Below are positions 27,249 to 36,451 of a DNA stretch of 45,801 bases, piece by piece. A program made the position numbers and the translations under genes. The stretch lies in assembly GCF_003710915.1 (NCBI RefSeq), contig NZ_RHHR01000064.1, positions 1 to 45,801 on the forward strand, in the 5' to 3' direction. Under the pieces are notes generated by a model. It was not told the DNA's origin, searched no databases, and saw only the letters and a program-made list of their open reading frames with translations. This DNA comes from Brevibacillus invocatus (GTDB lineage: Bacteria > Bacillota > Bacilli > Brevibacillales > Brevibacillaceae). Within the stretch, counting starts at the first letter, position 1; the number at the start of each line of letters is the position of its first letter.

Positions 27249-28889
27249 TTACCCGGCACAACAGGATAATTTAGAAACATCTTTATCAAACGTTAGGGCA
27301 GCCAGTTTCAATCCTTCTGCCATTGTCAAATATGGTGCAAGGGTTTCGCGAAGATCCTCTATAGTTAAACCGAATTTGACAGCTAATGTCGCTGCATAAA
27401 TCACATCTCCCGCGTTTTCTGCCACTACATGAGCCCCTAACACTTTCAACGTTTTCGCGTCTGCCACCAGTTTAAACACGCCTGTTGTTTCCCGATTAAC
27501 CAAGGCTCTTGGAACAGCATCTAACGGCAAGACGGATGTTTTCACTTCATAGCCTTTTTCTTTTGCCTGTTGCTCCGTTAAACCCACAGTTGCAATAGCT
27601 GGAGCTGTAAACGTAACTCCTGGAACCACTTCTAAATTCAGCTTTTTATTCAGTCCTCCGACGGCATTTCCTGCCGCAACTGCACCTTGATAAGCTGCCA
27701 CATACACAAATTGAGGACCAAGCGTAACATCTCCTGCTGCGTAGATACGTGAATTCGTTGTTTTTGAATACTCATCGATGACAATTTCACCACGGGAGCC
27801 TACTTCAACGCCTGCTGCCTGTAAATTCAAAGTTGCCGTATTCGGTGTTCTTCCTGTGGCCACCAATAATTGATCTACTTCAATGATTCGCTTCTTGCCA
27901 TTGATCTCGAGATGAACCTTTTTAATTTCTCCTTCTTGTTCAATTCGTTCAAAGGATGCTCCGGTGACTAAATTGACCCCTTGTTCTGTTAAGGTTTGTG
28001 CAATCGCTTCTGAGATTTCAGGATCATATTCCTTTAATAGACGCGGGCTTCTTTGCATCAATGTAACTTCAGAGCCTAGATGGTGGAATAGTTGTCCCAA
28101 TTCCATGCCGATATATCCAGAACCGATGACAGCAAGACGCTTTGGAACCTTTTTTAATTCAAGCATCGTCGTGCTTGTTAAATAGTCTACCTCATCCAGT
28201 CCAGGAATGTTTGGCACAGCTGGGGAAGCACCTGTTGCGATTAAGAATCGTTTGGCAGATAACTTCATGCCATTCACTTCAACGGATTTTTCATCCGCGA
28301 ATTTTGCTTCGCCTTTTATAAATTCAAAGCCATAGTCATCAATTAAATCCACATATTTGCTGTTTCGAAGATGCGTCACTAGCTCGTTTTTCTGCTTGAT
28401 CAATGGTGCCAAATCCACATCGCCAGCTGACGTGTGCAATCCTACATAAGGATTGTTTTTTGCTAAATGATTGATTTCGCCAGCTCTTAACAGTGTTTTT
28501 GAAGGAACGCAGCCGATGTTCACGCATGTTCCACCCACTGTTCCGCGTTCGATAATTGCCACCTTCGCTCCGTATTTAACGGCTTCAATGGCAGATGAAA
28601 AGGCTGCCCCACCAGAACCAATAATGATGTAGTCATAATCGCCCTCATCACCAAGCTGCATCGATTCTTGTGGTAGTACTTCTTCTGCTTCTCCTGGCTG
28701 GTATTTGGCTTCAGCAATCGCCTTTTTCGCTTTTTCCACCTTCACGTCATTCGGAAGCTCAAATACAGCTTCTCCGCGACGAAAATCCACTTCAATCCCT
28801 TTAGCACCCATGTTTTCAAGAGCAATAGCTACATGCTCTTCACAACCCGTACAAGTCATTCCTTGAACATTTATTCGATATTTTTTCAT
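27249..28889 (-). CDS. merA: Mercuric reductase MerA
   Basis: A 546-residue flavoenzyme that reduces Hg(II) to volatile Hg(0) with NADPH in the cytoplasm. An N-terminal HMA domain with [10 protein letters not shown] binds incoming mercury. The FAD/NADPH disulfide-reductase core has [15 protein letters not shown], the redox pair [13 protein letters not shown], the NADPH fold [12 protein letters not shown] and the FAD motif YAAGDV. The C-terminal pair is seen in KLSCCAG and hands the metal to the active site. All catalytic cysteines are present. Bacillus enzymes often carry two HMA repeats; here there is one. It is the last gene of the mer operon, 15 bp after the merP-like gene, behind GGAGGG. 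Confidence 0.97.
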   Translation of the reverse strand: MKKYRINVQGMTCTGCEEHVAIALENMGAKGIEVDFRRGEAVFELPNDVKVEKAKKAIAEAKYQPGEAEEVLPQESMQLGDEGDYDYIIIGSGGAAFSSAIEAVKYGAKVAIIERGTVGGTCVNIGCVPSKTLLRAGEINHLAKNNPYVGLHTSAGDVDLAPLIKQKNELVTHLRNSKYVDLIDDYGFEFIKGEAKFADEKSVEVNGMKLSAKRFLIATGASPAVPNIPGLDEVDYLTSTTMLELKKVPKRLAVIGSGYIGMELGQLFHHLGSEVTLMQRSPRLLKEYDPEISEAIAQTLTEQGVNLVTGASFERIEQEGEIKKVHLEINGKKRIIEVDQLLVATGRTPNTATLNLQAAGVEVGSRGEIVIDEYSKTTNSRIYAAGDVTLGPQFVYVAAYQGAVAAGNAVGGLNKKLNLEVVPGVTFTAPAIATVGLTEQQAKEKGYEVKTSVLPLDAVPRALVNRETTGVFKLVADAKTLKVLGAHVVAENAGDVIYAATLAVKFGLTIEDLRETLAPYLTMAEGLKLAALTFDKDVSKLSCCAG

Positions 28890-28904
28890 GTTAAATCCCT
28901 CCCT

Positions 28905-29243
28905 TTACTCGACTCCAAGCCCGAAATCCGAAACAGCCGTCTTTATAGCCTGTAAATCCGTTTTCTTATCATCAAAAGAAACCGTTACTTCGCCCGTGCT
29001 TCCACTGACTTTAATGGTTGTTTTGCTAACGCCATCGACCTGTTCCAGGATATCTTCTACAACAGACGGAGGACAACAATCCATCCCCAAAACCGTGAAT
29101 GTCCCTGTTTTAATTGTTTCAATGGTAGCTTTTTCTTCCTGCTTAGCATCCATAGTATTTTGTGCATCTTTTTCGTTACTACACGCACTAACCACCATCA
29201 AAAGAGATAATGCCATCATAATCCTCATTATTTGTACTCTCAT
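28905..29243 (-). CDS. merP: MerP-like mercury-binding lipoprotein
   Basis: A 112-residue protein. The signal region ends in the lipobox VVSAC, so the mature protein is probably lipid-anchored on the outer face of the membrane, fitting a Gram-positive cell without a periplasm. The rest is an HMA-like fold whose metal motif reads GMDCCPPSV: the usual CxxC is replaced by a vicinal CC followed by two prolines. The start at 29243 has AAAAAGGGG upstream. It would pass Hg(II) to the MerT/MerE transporters. Confidence 0.75.
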   Translation of the reverse strand: MRVQIMRIMMALSLLMVVSACSNEKDAQNTMDAKQEEKATIETIKTGTFTVLGMDCCPPSVVEDILEQVDGVSKTTIKVSGSTGEVTVSFDDKKTDLQAIKTAVSDFGLGVE

Positions 29244-29266
29244 ATAAAGCGCCCCTTTTTCTGTAG

Positions 29267-29563
29267 TCAACTTTCAACTAGAAATAATAAAAGAAATACG
29301 CTGAAAACGAAAAACGTCGTGATCCATAAGCCAATGACAGAACTTTTCCTTTTGCCATTTTTCCGATAAACCATGTAAAAGGAGTAGGCAAGAAGGATGA
29401 TGGTAACGATGGTAAACAATAACCGATATTTCAAAGAGTAGAAGGCCAATGCTCCTGCAAATCCAGTTAACCCAAGAGGAATGAAAATCAGTGGACCCAG
29501 GCAGCATGCAGCCATAACAAAAGCTGAAAAAACAGCGGCTAACTGCGACATTTTTTCCCTCAT
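29267..29563 (-). CDS. merT: MerT-like mercuric transport protein
   Basis: A 98-residue membrane protein with three hydrophobic segments. The first carries the MerT cysteine pair in MAACCLGPLIFIPLG. The second cytoplasmic cysteine pair of Gram-negative MerT is absent. It brings Hg(II) across the membrane to MerA. Start and merE stop overlap by 4 bp. Confidence 0.8.
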   Translation of the reverse strand: MREKMSQLAAVFSAFVMAACCLGPLIFIPLGLTGFAGALAFYSLKYRLLFTIVTIILLAYSFYMVYRKNGKRKSSVIGLWITTFFVFSVFLLLFLVES

Positions 29564-29829
29564 GATTTAAACCTCTCTATGCTGCAACAATCATGTTTTG
29601 TTGTTTCTTTCTTTGTTTCGTTTATTGTTCCTGGGTCTAGTTTTCTCCAGCCCTTGAATAGGGCGAAAACAAACAACAGACCCATCATAATGAAAATAAC
29701 ATTTTGAAATTCCGCGAAGTATGATCCCAGTGCTGTTCCTGCAAACAACGGAAGCAGTAAAAACAGATGGCATGGGCATGTAACTAATGCGACAAGAAAC
29801 CAAGCTGAACTTTTTATTGTGTTTTTCAT
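29560..29829 (-). CDS. merE: MerE-like mercury transporter
   Basis: An 89-residue protein with two hydrophobic segments. The first holds the MerE motif LVTCPCHLFLLLPL. It also has an additional cytoplasmic pair, HDCCSIE, close to the C-terminus, not seen in the classic MerE and possibly a relay to MerA. It lies 15 bp after merR in the same transcript. Confidence 0.75.
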   Translation of the reverse strand: MKNTIKSSAWFLVALVTCPCHLFLLLPLFAGTALGSYFAEFQNVIFIMMGLLFVFALFKGWRKLDPGTINETKKETTKHDCCSIERFKS

Positions 29830-29844
29830 GGCTGTTTCACCTCT

Positions 29845-30243
29845 TTATTTCTTCATCAATGTTTCAATAATGGGGCATTCGTAAATGTCTTTGTTTTCAG
29901 GACATCTTTCTTTAAGGTCCATCAGCATTTTCTCAATTCTTTTGAGATCTTCAATTTTACGCTGGATGTCATCGATCTTAAGAACAGTGAAATCATACAT
30001 ATCACGGCACTTTACTTCATCGCGATCGACGACCCCTAGTAACTTGTCAATTTCATGTAAGGTAAAGCCTAGTTCCTGCATCCTTTTTATGAAATTTAAT
30101 CGATCGACCGTTTGTTGTGAATACATTCGGTAGCCTTTTTCGGTACGATCAGGCTCTGGAATTAAGCCTAAACGTTCATAATATCTAATGGTCTCTTTGT
30201 TAACGTTACACTTCTCTGCGATTTCCCCTACTCGATAATGCAA
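29845..30243 (-). CDS. merR: Mercury-responsive regulator MerR
   Basis: A 132-residue regulator: winged HTH (VGEIAEKCNVNKETIRYYER), a long dimerisation helix, and the three Hg-binding cysteines in EVKCRDMYDF, LKERCPENKD and YECPII. It represses, and with Hg(II) activates, by untwisting a promoter with an overlong spacer. As in other Gram-positive mer systems it is the first gene of the operon rather than divergent. The operator lies immediately upstream. Confidence 0.95.
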   Translation of the reverse strand: MHYRVGEIAEKCNVNKETIRYYERLGLIPEPDRTEKGYRMYSQQTVDRLNFIKRMQELGFTLHEIDKLLGVVDRDEVKCRDMYDFTVLKIDDIQRKIEDLKRIEKMLMDLKERCPENKDIYECPIIETLMKK

Positions 30244-30263
30244 TTTACATCACCTCACTCATA

Positions 30264-30294
30264 ATATAAACCCTGTACCATAGTACAGGGTCAA
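30264..30294 (-). promoter_or_regulatory. mer promoter with MerR operator
   Basis: On the minus strand, -35 TTGACC (30289-30294) and -10 TTATAT or TATATT (30263-30269) are 19-20 bp apart. The spacer holds the dyad ACCCTGTAC-CATA-GTACAGGGT (30270-30291). The overlong spacer and central dyad are diagnostic of MerR control. Confidence 0.9.
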
Positions 30295-30299
30295 GGATA

Positions 30300-30501
30300 G
30301 TGTTAGCATTGAAAATGTATATAACCCTATTATCCCTAAAACGAACGTTTTTGGGACTTTGTGACGCATGTTTAAAAAGGATTCAAAATCTAATGTTATT
30401 CAGTTCCAAAACCCATTCCCTAAAACAAAGTTTATTTATCGTCGGTACCGACCCTTTATGGTACTATTATTGTATTACTTTTTCACTTGGAGGGGATATA
30501 A
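30300..30501. other. Probable res site of the mer transposon
   Basis: The 200-bp space between the divergent mer and tnp units is where Tn3-family resolvases bind. It contains the 12-bp palindrome GTCGGTACCGAC (30441-30452) and several AT-rich dyads; individual subsites could not be fixed by eye. It also carries the tnpR ribosome binding site TTGGAGGGG. Confidence 0.5.
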
Positions 30502-31050
30502 GTGATTTTCGGATATGCTCGTGTTAGTACAGAAGATCAAAATTTAGATATGCAGATAGATGCTCTCAATAAATATGGAGTTGAAAGAATTTTTCAAGAA
30601 AAAATGACTGGAACAAAAAAAGATCGTCCCCAACTCGATGAATTACTCAAGCTGTTACGGAAAGGAGACAAGGTTGTCGTTTATAAGTTGGATCGCATCT
30701 CACGTTCTACAAAGCATCTCATTGAATTAAGCGAACAGTTTAACGAGATGGCAGTTGATTTCGTCTCTTTAAGCGATAGTATAGATACATCAACGGCAAT
30801 GGGAAAATTCTTCTTTCGAACGATGGCCAGTATTGCTGAACTAGAACGAGATATTATTAGCGAACGGACTAAATCAGGATTGCAAGCTGCTAGAGCTAGA
30901 GGAAAAAAAGGGGGTAGACCATCCAAGCAGACGGATAAAGTTGAAATGGCATTAAAAATGTATGACAGCAAGGATTACAGTATTGCACAGATTATAAGCG
31001 CAACTGGCTTAGGGAAAACAACGCTTTATCGATATATTAGCACAAGGTGA
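30502..31050 (+). CDS. tnpR: Serine resolvase TnpR
   Basis: A 182-residue small serine recombinase. It has the catalytic Ser in GYARVSTEDQNLDMQ, the arginine cluster in VYKLDRISRSTKHL and AELERDIISERTKSG, and a C-terminal helix-turn-helix (YSIAQIISATGLGKTTLYRY). It resolves the cointegrates left by TnpA at the adjacent res site. The start is GTG behind GGAGGGG. It is followed 16-28 bp later by tnpA. Confidence 0.93.
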   Translation: MIFGYARVSTEDQNLDMQIDALNKYGVERIFQEKMTGTKKDRPQLDELLKLLRKGDKVVVYKLDRISRSTKHLIELSEQFNEMAVDFVSLSDSIDTSTAMGKFFFRTMASIAELERDIISERTKSGLQAARARGKKGGRPSKQTDKVEMALKMYDSKDYSIAQIISATGLGKTTLYRYISTR

Positions 31051-31078
31051 TTCAAACTGATCAAAGGTGTTGATTATA

Positions 31079-34033
31079 TTGAGCGCTAAAGAGCTACTTA
31101 CACCAGAACAACGGAACGAGCTGCTTAACATCTCTAATATCACTGAGCATGATTTAGCAATGTACTATACTTTGACAGAGTATGATATCGAAATCATTAA
31201 CCAGCATCGAAGGGATCATAACAGGCTAGGTTTTGCCATTCAATTATGTACGTTACGGAATCCAGGTTGTTCCCTAGTCGATTTACCAGAAGTTCCGGAG
31301 AGTTTATTAGAATATGTCGCTAAACAACTAGACATTGATCCGGGAACTTACTCCTTATACGCTAGACGTGATCCTACACGTCGTGAACACCTTGAGGAGT
31401 TGAGACAGGTTTATGGGTATCGAAATTTTGATGTACATGCCTATCGAATGGCAGCTCAGCTCCTCTTAAAACACGCTATGGAGAATGGGAATGCCATGTA
31501 TCTCATACAAGCAGCTATTGGAATTATGCGTGAAAAGAAAATCATTCTCCCTGCTGTTACAACTATAGAGAGACTTGTATGGGAAACGCGGCAACGTGCA
31601 GAGAAACGAGTATTTTCATTTCTTACTCAAACACTTTCTAGTTGGCAAAAAACGAAGCTCGAGAAACTGATCGATCCTTTTGTAGAAAATAAGAAAACTC
31701 CTCTCGCATGGCTTAGAGAGGTTCCAGGACAATCATCTCCAGAAGCGTTTCTGAAAGTGATTGAACGAATAAAATATATTAGGGAACTTGAATTATCTGT
31801 TGATACTGCGAGTATCCATCCAAACCGTTTACTCCAATTCGCACGAATGGGAGCCAGATATGAACCGCATTCTTTTCGTAGATTTAATGATCAGAAGAGA
31901 TACGCTATACTAGTTGCCTATCTGCTTACTCTTAGTCAAGATTTAGTTGACCAAGCAATTGAGATCCACGACCGGCAGATGATGATTTTACAATCAAAAG
32001 GCCGTAAGGCACAGGAAGAAATTCAAAAACAAAACGGAAAATCAGTAAACGAGAAAGTGATACATTATGCTGACATAGGTTCTGCTCTCATCAAAGCTAG
32101 GGAAGAAGGAATTAATCCATTTGAGGTATTAGAGAAAGTCATGCCCTGGGAAAAAATCGTTGAATCGATTGAAGAAGCAAAAAGATTAGTAAGACCTATG
32201 GATTATGACTACCTAGACTTGCTAAGTACCAGGTATTCCTACCTCAGAAAGTATACCCCCACATTACTTGATTCACTAGAATTTCGATCTACAAAAGCTG
32301 CTGAACCTTTATTGCGTTCCATTGATGTTTTACGTGACATCAACAAAAATGGTAAACGAAAAGTTCCAGAAGATGCTCCTCTCGATTTTGTTCCAAAGCG
32401 TTGGCAAAAACATGTGTATGATGATGATGGTACCATTAATCGGCAATATTATGAAATGGCAGCATTAACGGAATTGAAAAATCATATTCGCTCCGGTGAT
32501 ATATGGGTTGTCGGTAGTAGATTACATAAAGATTTTGAGGAGTATCTAATTTCCAAAGATGAATGGCTCCAAGCCAAGGAAGTTGGCACAAGGTTAGCTA
32601 TCACTCTATCATCAGAAGAATACATAGCGGAACGGACAGAAGCCTTACATCATCGTCTTACATGGATTTCAAATAATCTAAACTCACTGGAGGGAATCAG
32701 TGCGGATAAAGAAAAGATCCGTGTGGATCGCCTGGAACGAGACACACCTGAAGAAGCACGATCCTTTAGTTTGTCTCTCTACGACATGTTACCCCGTATA
32801 AAATTGACGGATTTATTAATGGAAGTAGCAAGTTGGACAGAATTTGACGAACAATTTATCCATGGTTCAACGAATCGACCGCCAAAAGGAGAAGAAAAAG
32901 CTATACTAATGGCAGCTTTGATGGCAATGGGAACAAATATTGGACTTACAAAAATGGCAGATGCCACTCCTGATATTACATACCATCAATTAGCTAACGC
33001 TGCTCAATGGCGGTTATATGAAGATGCAATGACTCGAGCCCAAGCTAAGCTTGTAAATTTTCAGCATAGACTAACTCTTGCATCTTACTGGGGTGATGGC
33101 ACAACATCATCATCGGATGGTATGCGCGTACCGATAGGTGTTTCATCTCTACACGCTGATTCCAACCCTCATTATGGCTCAGGTAAAGGAGCGACCATTT
33201 ACCGATTTGTTGGCGATCAATATGCCAGTTTTTACACAAAGGTTATTAATACAAATGCCCGGGATGCTGTTCATGTGATTGATGGCCTTCTCCATCACGA
33301 ATCCGATCTACGAATTGAAGAACACTATACAGATACAGCCGGTTACACCGATCAGGTATTCGGATTAAGTCATATCTTAGGCTTTCGTTTTGCACCAAGA
33401 TTGCGAGACTTAGCAGATAGTAAACTCTACACGATCGATCAATCAAGTAATTATCCAAAAATAGAGGCTATGCTACGTGGTCGAATCAACACTAAAATTA
33501 TTATGGATAATTACGATGATGTATTACAATTAGCCCATTCTATTCGTGAAGGGAAAGTCTCTGGGGCGCTTATCATGGGTAAGCTGGGATCGTATGCAAG
33601 ACAGAATAAAGTAGCGACTGCATTACGAGAGATGGGGCGAATTGAAAAAACGATCTTTGTGTTAGATTATCTTTCCAATGAAGCCTTGCGTCGCCGAATA
33701 CAAAGAGGTTTAAACAAAGGAGAAGCAATGAATGGATTGGCCAGAGCTTTGTTTTTTGGAAAACGTGGTGAATTACGAGAACGTGGACTACAGGATCAAT
33801 TGCAACGAGCTAGTGCATTAAACATTTTGATTAATGCGATAAGTGTATGGAACACCGTTTATCTCACAGAGGCAGCAAATATACTGCAATCAAAAGGATT
33901 GTTACGAGAAGATCTTCTACAACATATATCACCTTTGGGATGGGAACATATTAATTTTCTAGGCGAGTACACATTCGACCTAAAAAGAATACCTGGTCAT
34001 AACACATTACGGCCCCTCAATGTCAGTCAATAA
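31079..34033 (+). CDS. tnpA: Tn3-family transposase TnpA
   Basis: About 984 residues, full length for the family. The DDE catalytic core is recognisable: SSSDGMRVPIG, then EEHYTDTAGYTDQVFGLSHI, and the distal Glu in FGKRGELRERGLQDQL. The N-terminal DNA-binding region (RRDHNRLGFAIQLCTLRNPG) is also typical. TTG at 31079 is preferred, as AAAGGTG lies 9 bases upstream; a GTG at 31067 overlaps that site. No frameshift or stop interrupts it, so the element may still move. Confidence 0.95.
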   Translation: MSAKELLTPEQRNELLNISNITEHDLAMYYTLTEYDIEIINQHRRDHNRLGFAIQLCTLRNPGCSLVDLPEVPESLLEYVAKQLDIDPGTYSLYARRDPTRREHLEELRQVYGYRNFDVHAYRMAAQLLLKHAMENGNAMYLIQAAIGIMREKKIILPAVTTIERLVWETRQRAEKRVFSFLTQTLSSWQKTKLEKLIDPFVENKKTPLAWLREVPGQSSPEAFLKVIERIKYIRELELSVDTASIHPNRLLQFARMGARYEPHSFRRFNDQKRYAILVAYLLTLSQDLVDQAIEIHDRQMMILQSKGRKAQEEIQKQNGKSVNEKVIHYADIGSALIKAREEGINPFEVLEKVMPWEKIVESIEEAKRLVRPMDYDYLDLLSTRYSYLRKYTPTLLDSLEFRSTKAAEPLLRSIDVLRDINKNGKRKVPEDAPLDFVPKRWQKHVYDDDGTINRQYYEMAALTELKNHIRSGDIWVVGSRLHKDFEEYLISKDEWLQAKEVGTRLAITLSSEEYIAERTEALHHRLTWISNNLNSLEGISADKEKIRVDRLERDTPEEARSFSLSLYDMLPRIKLTDLLMEVASWTEFDEQFIHGSTNRPPKGEEKAILMAALMAMGTNIGLTKMADATPDITYHQLANAAQWRLYEDAMTRAQAKLVNFQHRLTLASYWGDGTTSSSDGMRVPIGVSSLHADSNPHYGSGKGATIYRFVGDQYASFYTKVINTNARDAVHVIDGLLHHESDLRIEEHYTDTAGYTDQVFGLSHILGFRFAPRLRDLADSKLYTIDQSSNYPKIEAMLRGRINTKIIMDNYDDVLQLAHSIREGKVSGALIMGKLGSYARQNKVATALREMGRIEKTIFVLDYLSNEALRRRIQRGLNKGEAMNGLARALFFGKRGELRERGLQDQLQRASALNILINAISVWNTVYLTEAANILQSKGLLREDLLQHISPLGWEHINFLGEYTFDLKRIPGHNTLRPLNVSQ

Positions 34034-34043
34034 ATGATTACCC

Positions 34044-34068
34044 GATTTCCCTCCTGCTCAGGGAAATC
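34044..34068 (+). terminator. Terminator-like hairpin after tnpA
   Basis: GATTTCCCT/AGGGAAATC, 7-base loop; the following tract is weak. Confidence 0.6.
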
Positions 34069-34089
34069 GAAATTGTATGTTGCATACTT

Positions 34090-34132
34090 AAAAGACCGGA
34101 CTATTCTTAGCGTACAGAATACCGGTCTTTTT
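34090..34132. terminator. Second strong hairpin before the right inverted repeat
   Basis: AAGACCGG and CCGGTCTT extended by TATTCT/AGAATA, with A- and T-runs. Its loop contains TTAGCGTACA, also present in the terminal repeat. Confidence 0.8.
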
Positions 34133-34145
34133 CTTGCTAAAAGCT

Positions 34146-34184
34146 GCTTAGCGTACAAAATTTCCGAAATGTTGGCGGTACCCC
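34146..34184 (-). repeat. Right terminal inverted repeat of the mer transposon
   Basis: 39 bp, the perfect reverse complement of the left repeat. Confidence 0.95.
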
Positions 34185-34205
34185 TCTATGGTTTTCTACG
34201 AAAAG

Positions 34206-34230
34206 ATCCCCCATCTGTAAGACAGGGGAT
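34206..34230 (-). terminator. Hairpin downstream of the Cys-tailed flavoprotein gene
   Basis: ATCCCC and GGGGAT pair across about 13 bases, 48 bp past the minus-strand stop codon. Confidence 0.5.
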
Positions 34231-34277
34231 TATTCCGTTATTGTAGTTGTAGCAATTTATACACGAATATGCCTGCA

Positions 34278-35753
34278 TTATCCGCAGCAATTGGACGACT
34301 TTTGGGGTGCTGGTGCGCAACAGGTTTGTGCTTCTGTTGTCAAAACTTTAATTGACGCAGAACTCCCGACTACACTCGCCTTAGAAGCTGTAGATTCACA
34401 ACATGAATCATCATTATGTGAAGTAGATTTCACCGGATCACTACCGCAACAAGAGCTGGATTTAATAGGCGGTGGTGCACAACAAGATGACACCTCTTGG
34501 GGATCCGCGGAAAAGCTTACACTGCAAACTCCTGTCTCAGGCAAACGAAGTTCTACTTTTTTGGCTGCTTCCCAATCACCCACAAGGCCAGCGATGACAG
34601 ATCTCACTTGCTCGTATCCTGTAGCCAGAAGAAAAGTTGGGGCTCGCCCATAACTCTTCATCCCAACGATGTAAAAATCCTTTTCAGCTTGCCGGAGTTC
34701 TGCTTCGCCATGCGGTCTAACCGTTCCACAGCTATGAATATTTGGATCAATGAGCTCCGCAAGTCCTGGTACGCTTTCGATCGCGGGATCAACCTGGTAA
34801 CGCAGTTCACGGATAAATTGGGTATCAGGTCGAGCCCCCGTATTCGTGATCACCTCATCGATGCCTTCGAGTTTGAATGGCTCCCCGTTCAACACCCCTC
34901 CGATCGTAAGGGCGTCATTTTTGCAGGAAACTTCCTGTATTTGAAGAGGTGTAAAAACGTGTATGCGCCCGTTCTCAACTAAGGATTTAATTGCAGTTCC
35001 TAACGCACCGCGTGCAGGTAATTGGTCTGCCTCGCCTCCACCATACGTTTCATAAATGTTTTTCTTCCGCAACGCCCAAAAAATTTCAGTGGATGGCACC
35101 TCCTCTTTCAAGCGATTCAAATCGAGGATGGTATTGATTGCAGAATGCCCACTTCCCACAACTAGAACCTTTTTCCCTGCATACCGATTACGCTGTTTCC
35201 CATATACGTCAGGAATTCCGTAGGTGATTCGACTAGAGGCATCTTGTTCACCCTTTGCTAGTATACCGCCTGAACCAACAGGATTGGGATTCTTCCAAGT
35301 TCCAGTGGCGTCAATGACAGCTTTCGCTTCGATAACATGTATCTCCCCATTTTGCTCGAACTGAATGACAAAAGGTACTTGGTCCCTTCCTTTTGTTTTC
35401 ATCTTATCCATATCTCTTCTACCAACTGAGATTACTTTGCTGCTTAGATGAATGTAAGGAGCAATTTCAGGGATGGCTGCAAGTGGCTGCATATAATTTT
35501 CAACAAGTTCTCTACCTGTTGGGATGTCTTCTGGTTTTGGAGCTTTCCACTCATATTTTGAAAGGAGCGTGACCGCTGCTTTATCCATGTTATACTCCCA
35601 GGGTGAAAACATCCGGACGTGTCCCCACTCCAAAACACTTGCTCCTACCTGACCTCCTGCCTCCAACACAATAAAGGCCTCTCCTCTTTGAACGAGTTGT
35701 GCTGCTGCTAACCCGACTGGACCTCCTCCAATAATGGCTACCGGTAAGTTCAT
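34278..35753 (-). CDS. FAD/NADPH flavoprotein monooxygenase-like, with a five-fold CC tail
   Basis: A 491-residue protein. The FAD fold is VAIIGGGPVGLAAAQLV near the N-terminus and the NADPH fold VLVVGSGHSAINTI in the middle; ITNTGARPD is the second FAD contact. The catalytic part resembles flavin monooxygenases of the ArsO/YpdA type. The last ~80 residues are low-complexity Ser/Lys with five vicinal cysteine pairs: SSCCAPPP, SSCCGS, DSCCES, TCCAPAP and NCCG. Such pairs bind As(III) or Hg(II) tightly. It is preceded by its own operator at 35780 and by a MarR gene with CC pairs. The substrate is unknown; an arsenic species is likely from context. Confidence 0.75.
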   Translation of the reverse strand: MNLPVAIIGGGPVGLAAAQLVQRGEAFIVLEAGGQVGASVLEWGHVRMFSPWEYNMDKAAVTLLSKYEWKAPKPEDIPTGRELVENYMQPLAAIPEIAPYIHLSSKVISVGRRDMDKMKTKGRDQVPFVIQFEQNGEIHVIEAKAVIDATGTWKNPNPVGSGGILAKGEQDASSRITYGIPDVYGKQRNRYAGKKVLVVGSGHSAINTILDLNRLKEEVPSTEIFWALRKKNIYETYGGGEADQLPARGALGTAIKSLVENGRIHVFTPLQIQEVSCKNDALTIGGVLNGEPFKLEGIDEVITNTGARPDTQFIRELRYQVDPAIESVPGLAELIDPNIHSCGTVRPHGEAELRQAEKDFYIVGMKSYGRAPTFLLATGYEQVRSVIAGLVGDWEAAKKVELRLPETGVCSVSFSADPQEVSSCCAPPPIKSSSCCGSDPVKSTSHNDDSCCESTASKASVVGSSASIKVLTTEAQTCCAPAPQKSSNCCG

Positions 35754-35779
35754 TTTTCATTAATCCCCTTTTTAAATAG

Positions 35780-35792
35780 TTGGTATTTGCAA
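35780..35792 (-). promoter_or_regulatory. Shared operator, copy 1 (flavoprotein gene)
   Basis: Minus strand TTGCAAATACCAA, inside a dyad ATAGTTG-N7-CAACTAT (35776-35796), 27 bp before the start codon. It matches TTGCA-N5-CAA. Confidence 0.65.
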
Positions 35793-35810
35793 CTATATTC
35801 GTTAAGTAAA

Positions 35811-35833
35811 CTCCTCTACTGGTTATAGAGGAG
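35811..35833 (-). terminator. Hairpin at the end of the first MarR gene
   Basis: CTCCTCTA/TAGAGGAG overlaps the stop codon. It probably separates the regulator from the next gene, which has its own operator. Confidence 0.5.
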
Positions 35834-36281
35834 GCATACAACAATCTGCACTTTTTCTTATCGCTTCATTTATCAATTGAAGACTTTCCAATACCTGCTC
35901 ATGCTTATCATCCGGAATTTGATCAAACACATTAGCGATGTACGTTTCCATGTATGACGCAATCTCCTTGTGTTGCTCTTCTCCTTTCTGCGTTAAGGAA
36001 AGAACAACATACCTTCTATCCTTTGGATCTGGCAATCGGTTTATCATTTCTGTTTCAACGAGATGATGAACTTGGCGACTCAAGGTACTAGTATCAATGG
36101 ATAACAAATCTGCGAGTTCGTTTAAGGAAATGTTTGGCCTTTTCTGGAGCTCGTAGAGAATATGGCTTTGAACCACAGTGATGCCACAGCACTGTGCACC
36201 GTCCTTTTGTAAAACACCAAAACGCCTTACTAAAACCTGAAATACTTCTCTTACGTTCACGTATTGAGCGAGTGGTTTCAT
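35823..36281 (-). CDS. MarR-family regulator with two vicinal cysteine pairs (module 1)
   Basis: A 152-residue winged-helix protein: HTH SLNELADLLSIDTSTLSRQV, wing LPDPKDRRYVVLSLTQKG. Two unusual features are QCCGIT in the N-terminal helix and DCCMPPL at the very C-terminus. In MarR dimers the N- and C-terminal helices meet at the dimer interface, so the four cysteines of the two chains could form a soft-metal site. ATG at 36281 after AGGTGAT is preferred over GTG/ATG at 36290/36287. Its own operator copy lies 35 bp upstream, which indicates autoregulation. Confidence 0.8.
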   Translation of the reverse strand: MKPLAQYVNVREVFQVLVRRFGVLQKDGAQCCGITVVQSHILYELQKRPNISLNELADLLSIDTSTLSRQVHHLVETEMINRLPDPKDRRYVVLSLTQKGEEQHKEIASYMETYIANVFDQIPDDKHEQVLESLQLINEAIRKSADCCMPPL

Positions 36282-36315
36282 TATCATCACCTAAAACCAT
36301 CTTACAATGCACTAA

Positions 36316-36328
36316 TTGACAAATGCAA
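36316..36328 (-). promoter_or_regulatory. Shared operator, copy 2 (MarR module 1)
   Basis: Minus strand TTGCATTTGTCAA within AGTTG-N7-CAATT, 35 bp before the chosen start. Confidence 0.65.
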
Positions 36329-36451
36329 CTATTGTCTTGTGGAAATTTCCATTTATCAAAGCCAATGAGTTACAACAATTATCTATTGCATCTTATGCAC
36401 GCTTGATTAGAATGGTACTTCACTCCTTTTTCACGCTGTAAAAAAAGCCAT

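Larger units (their letters stand above)
27145..34184. mobile_element. Tn3-family mercury-resistance transposon
   Basis: Perfect 39-bp terminal inverted repeats at 27145-27183 and 34146-34184 begin GGGGTACCGCCAACATTTCG. They bound a 7040-bp unit with merR-E-T-P-A on one strand and tnpR-tnpA on the other. It resembles the Gram-positive mer transposons of Bacillus (Tn5084/TnMERI1 type) but has no merB, so only inorganic mercury is covered. The flanking 5-mers are ATACA and TCTAT, so no target duplication remains. Confidence 0.92.

Noticed and set aside
34034..34246. Short plus-strand gene after tnpA
   Set aside because: It runs through two terminator hairpins and the right inverted repeat, so it is not a gene.
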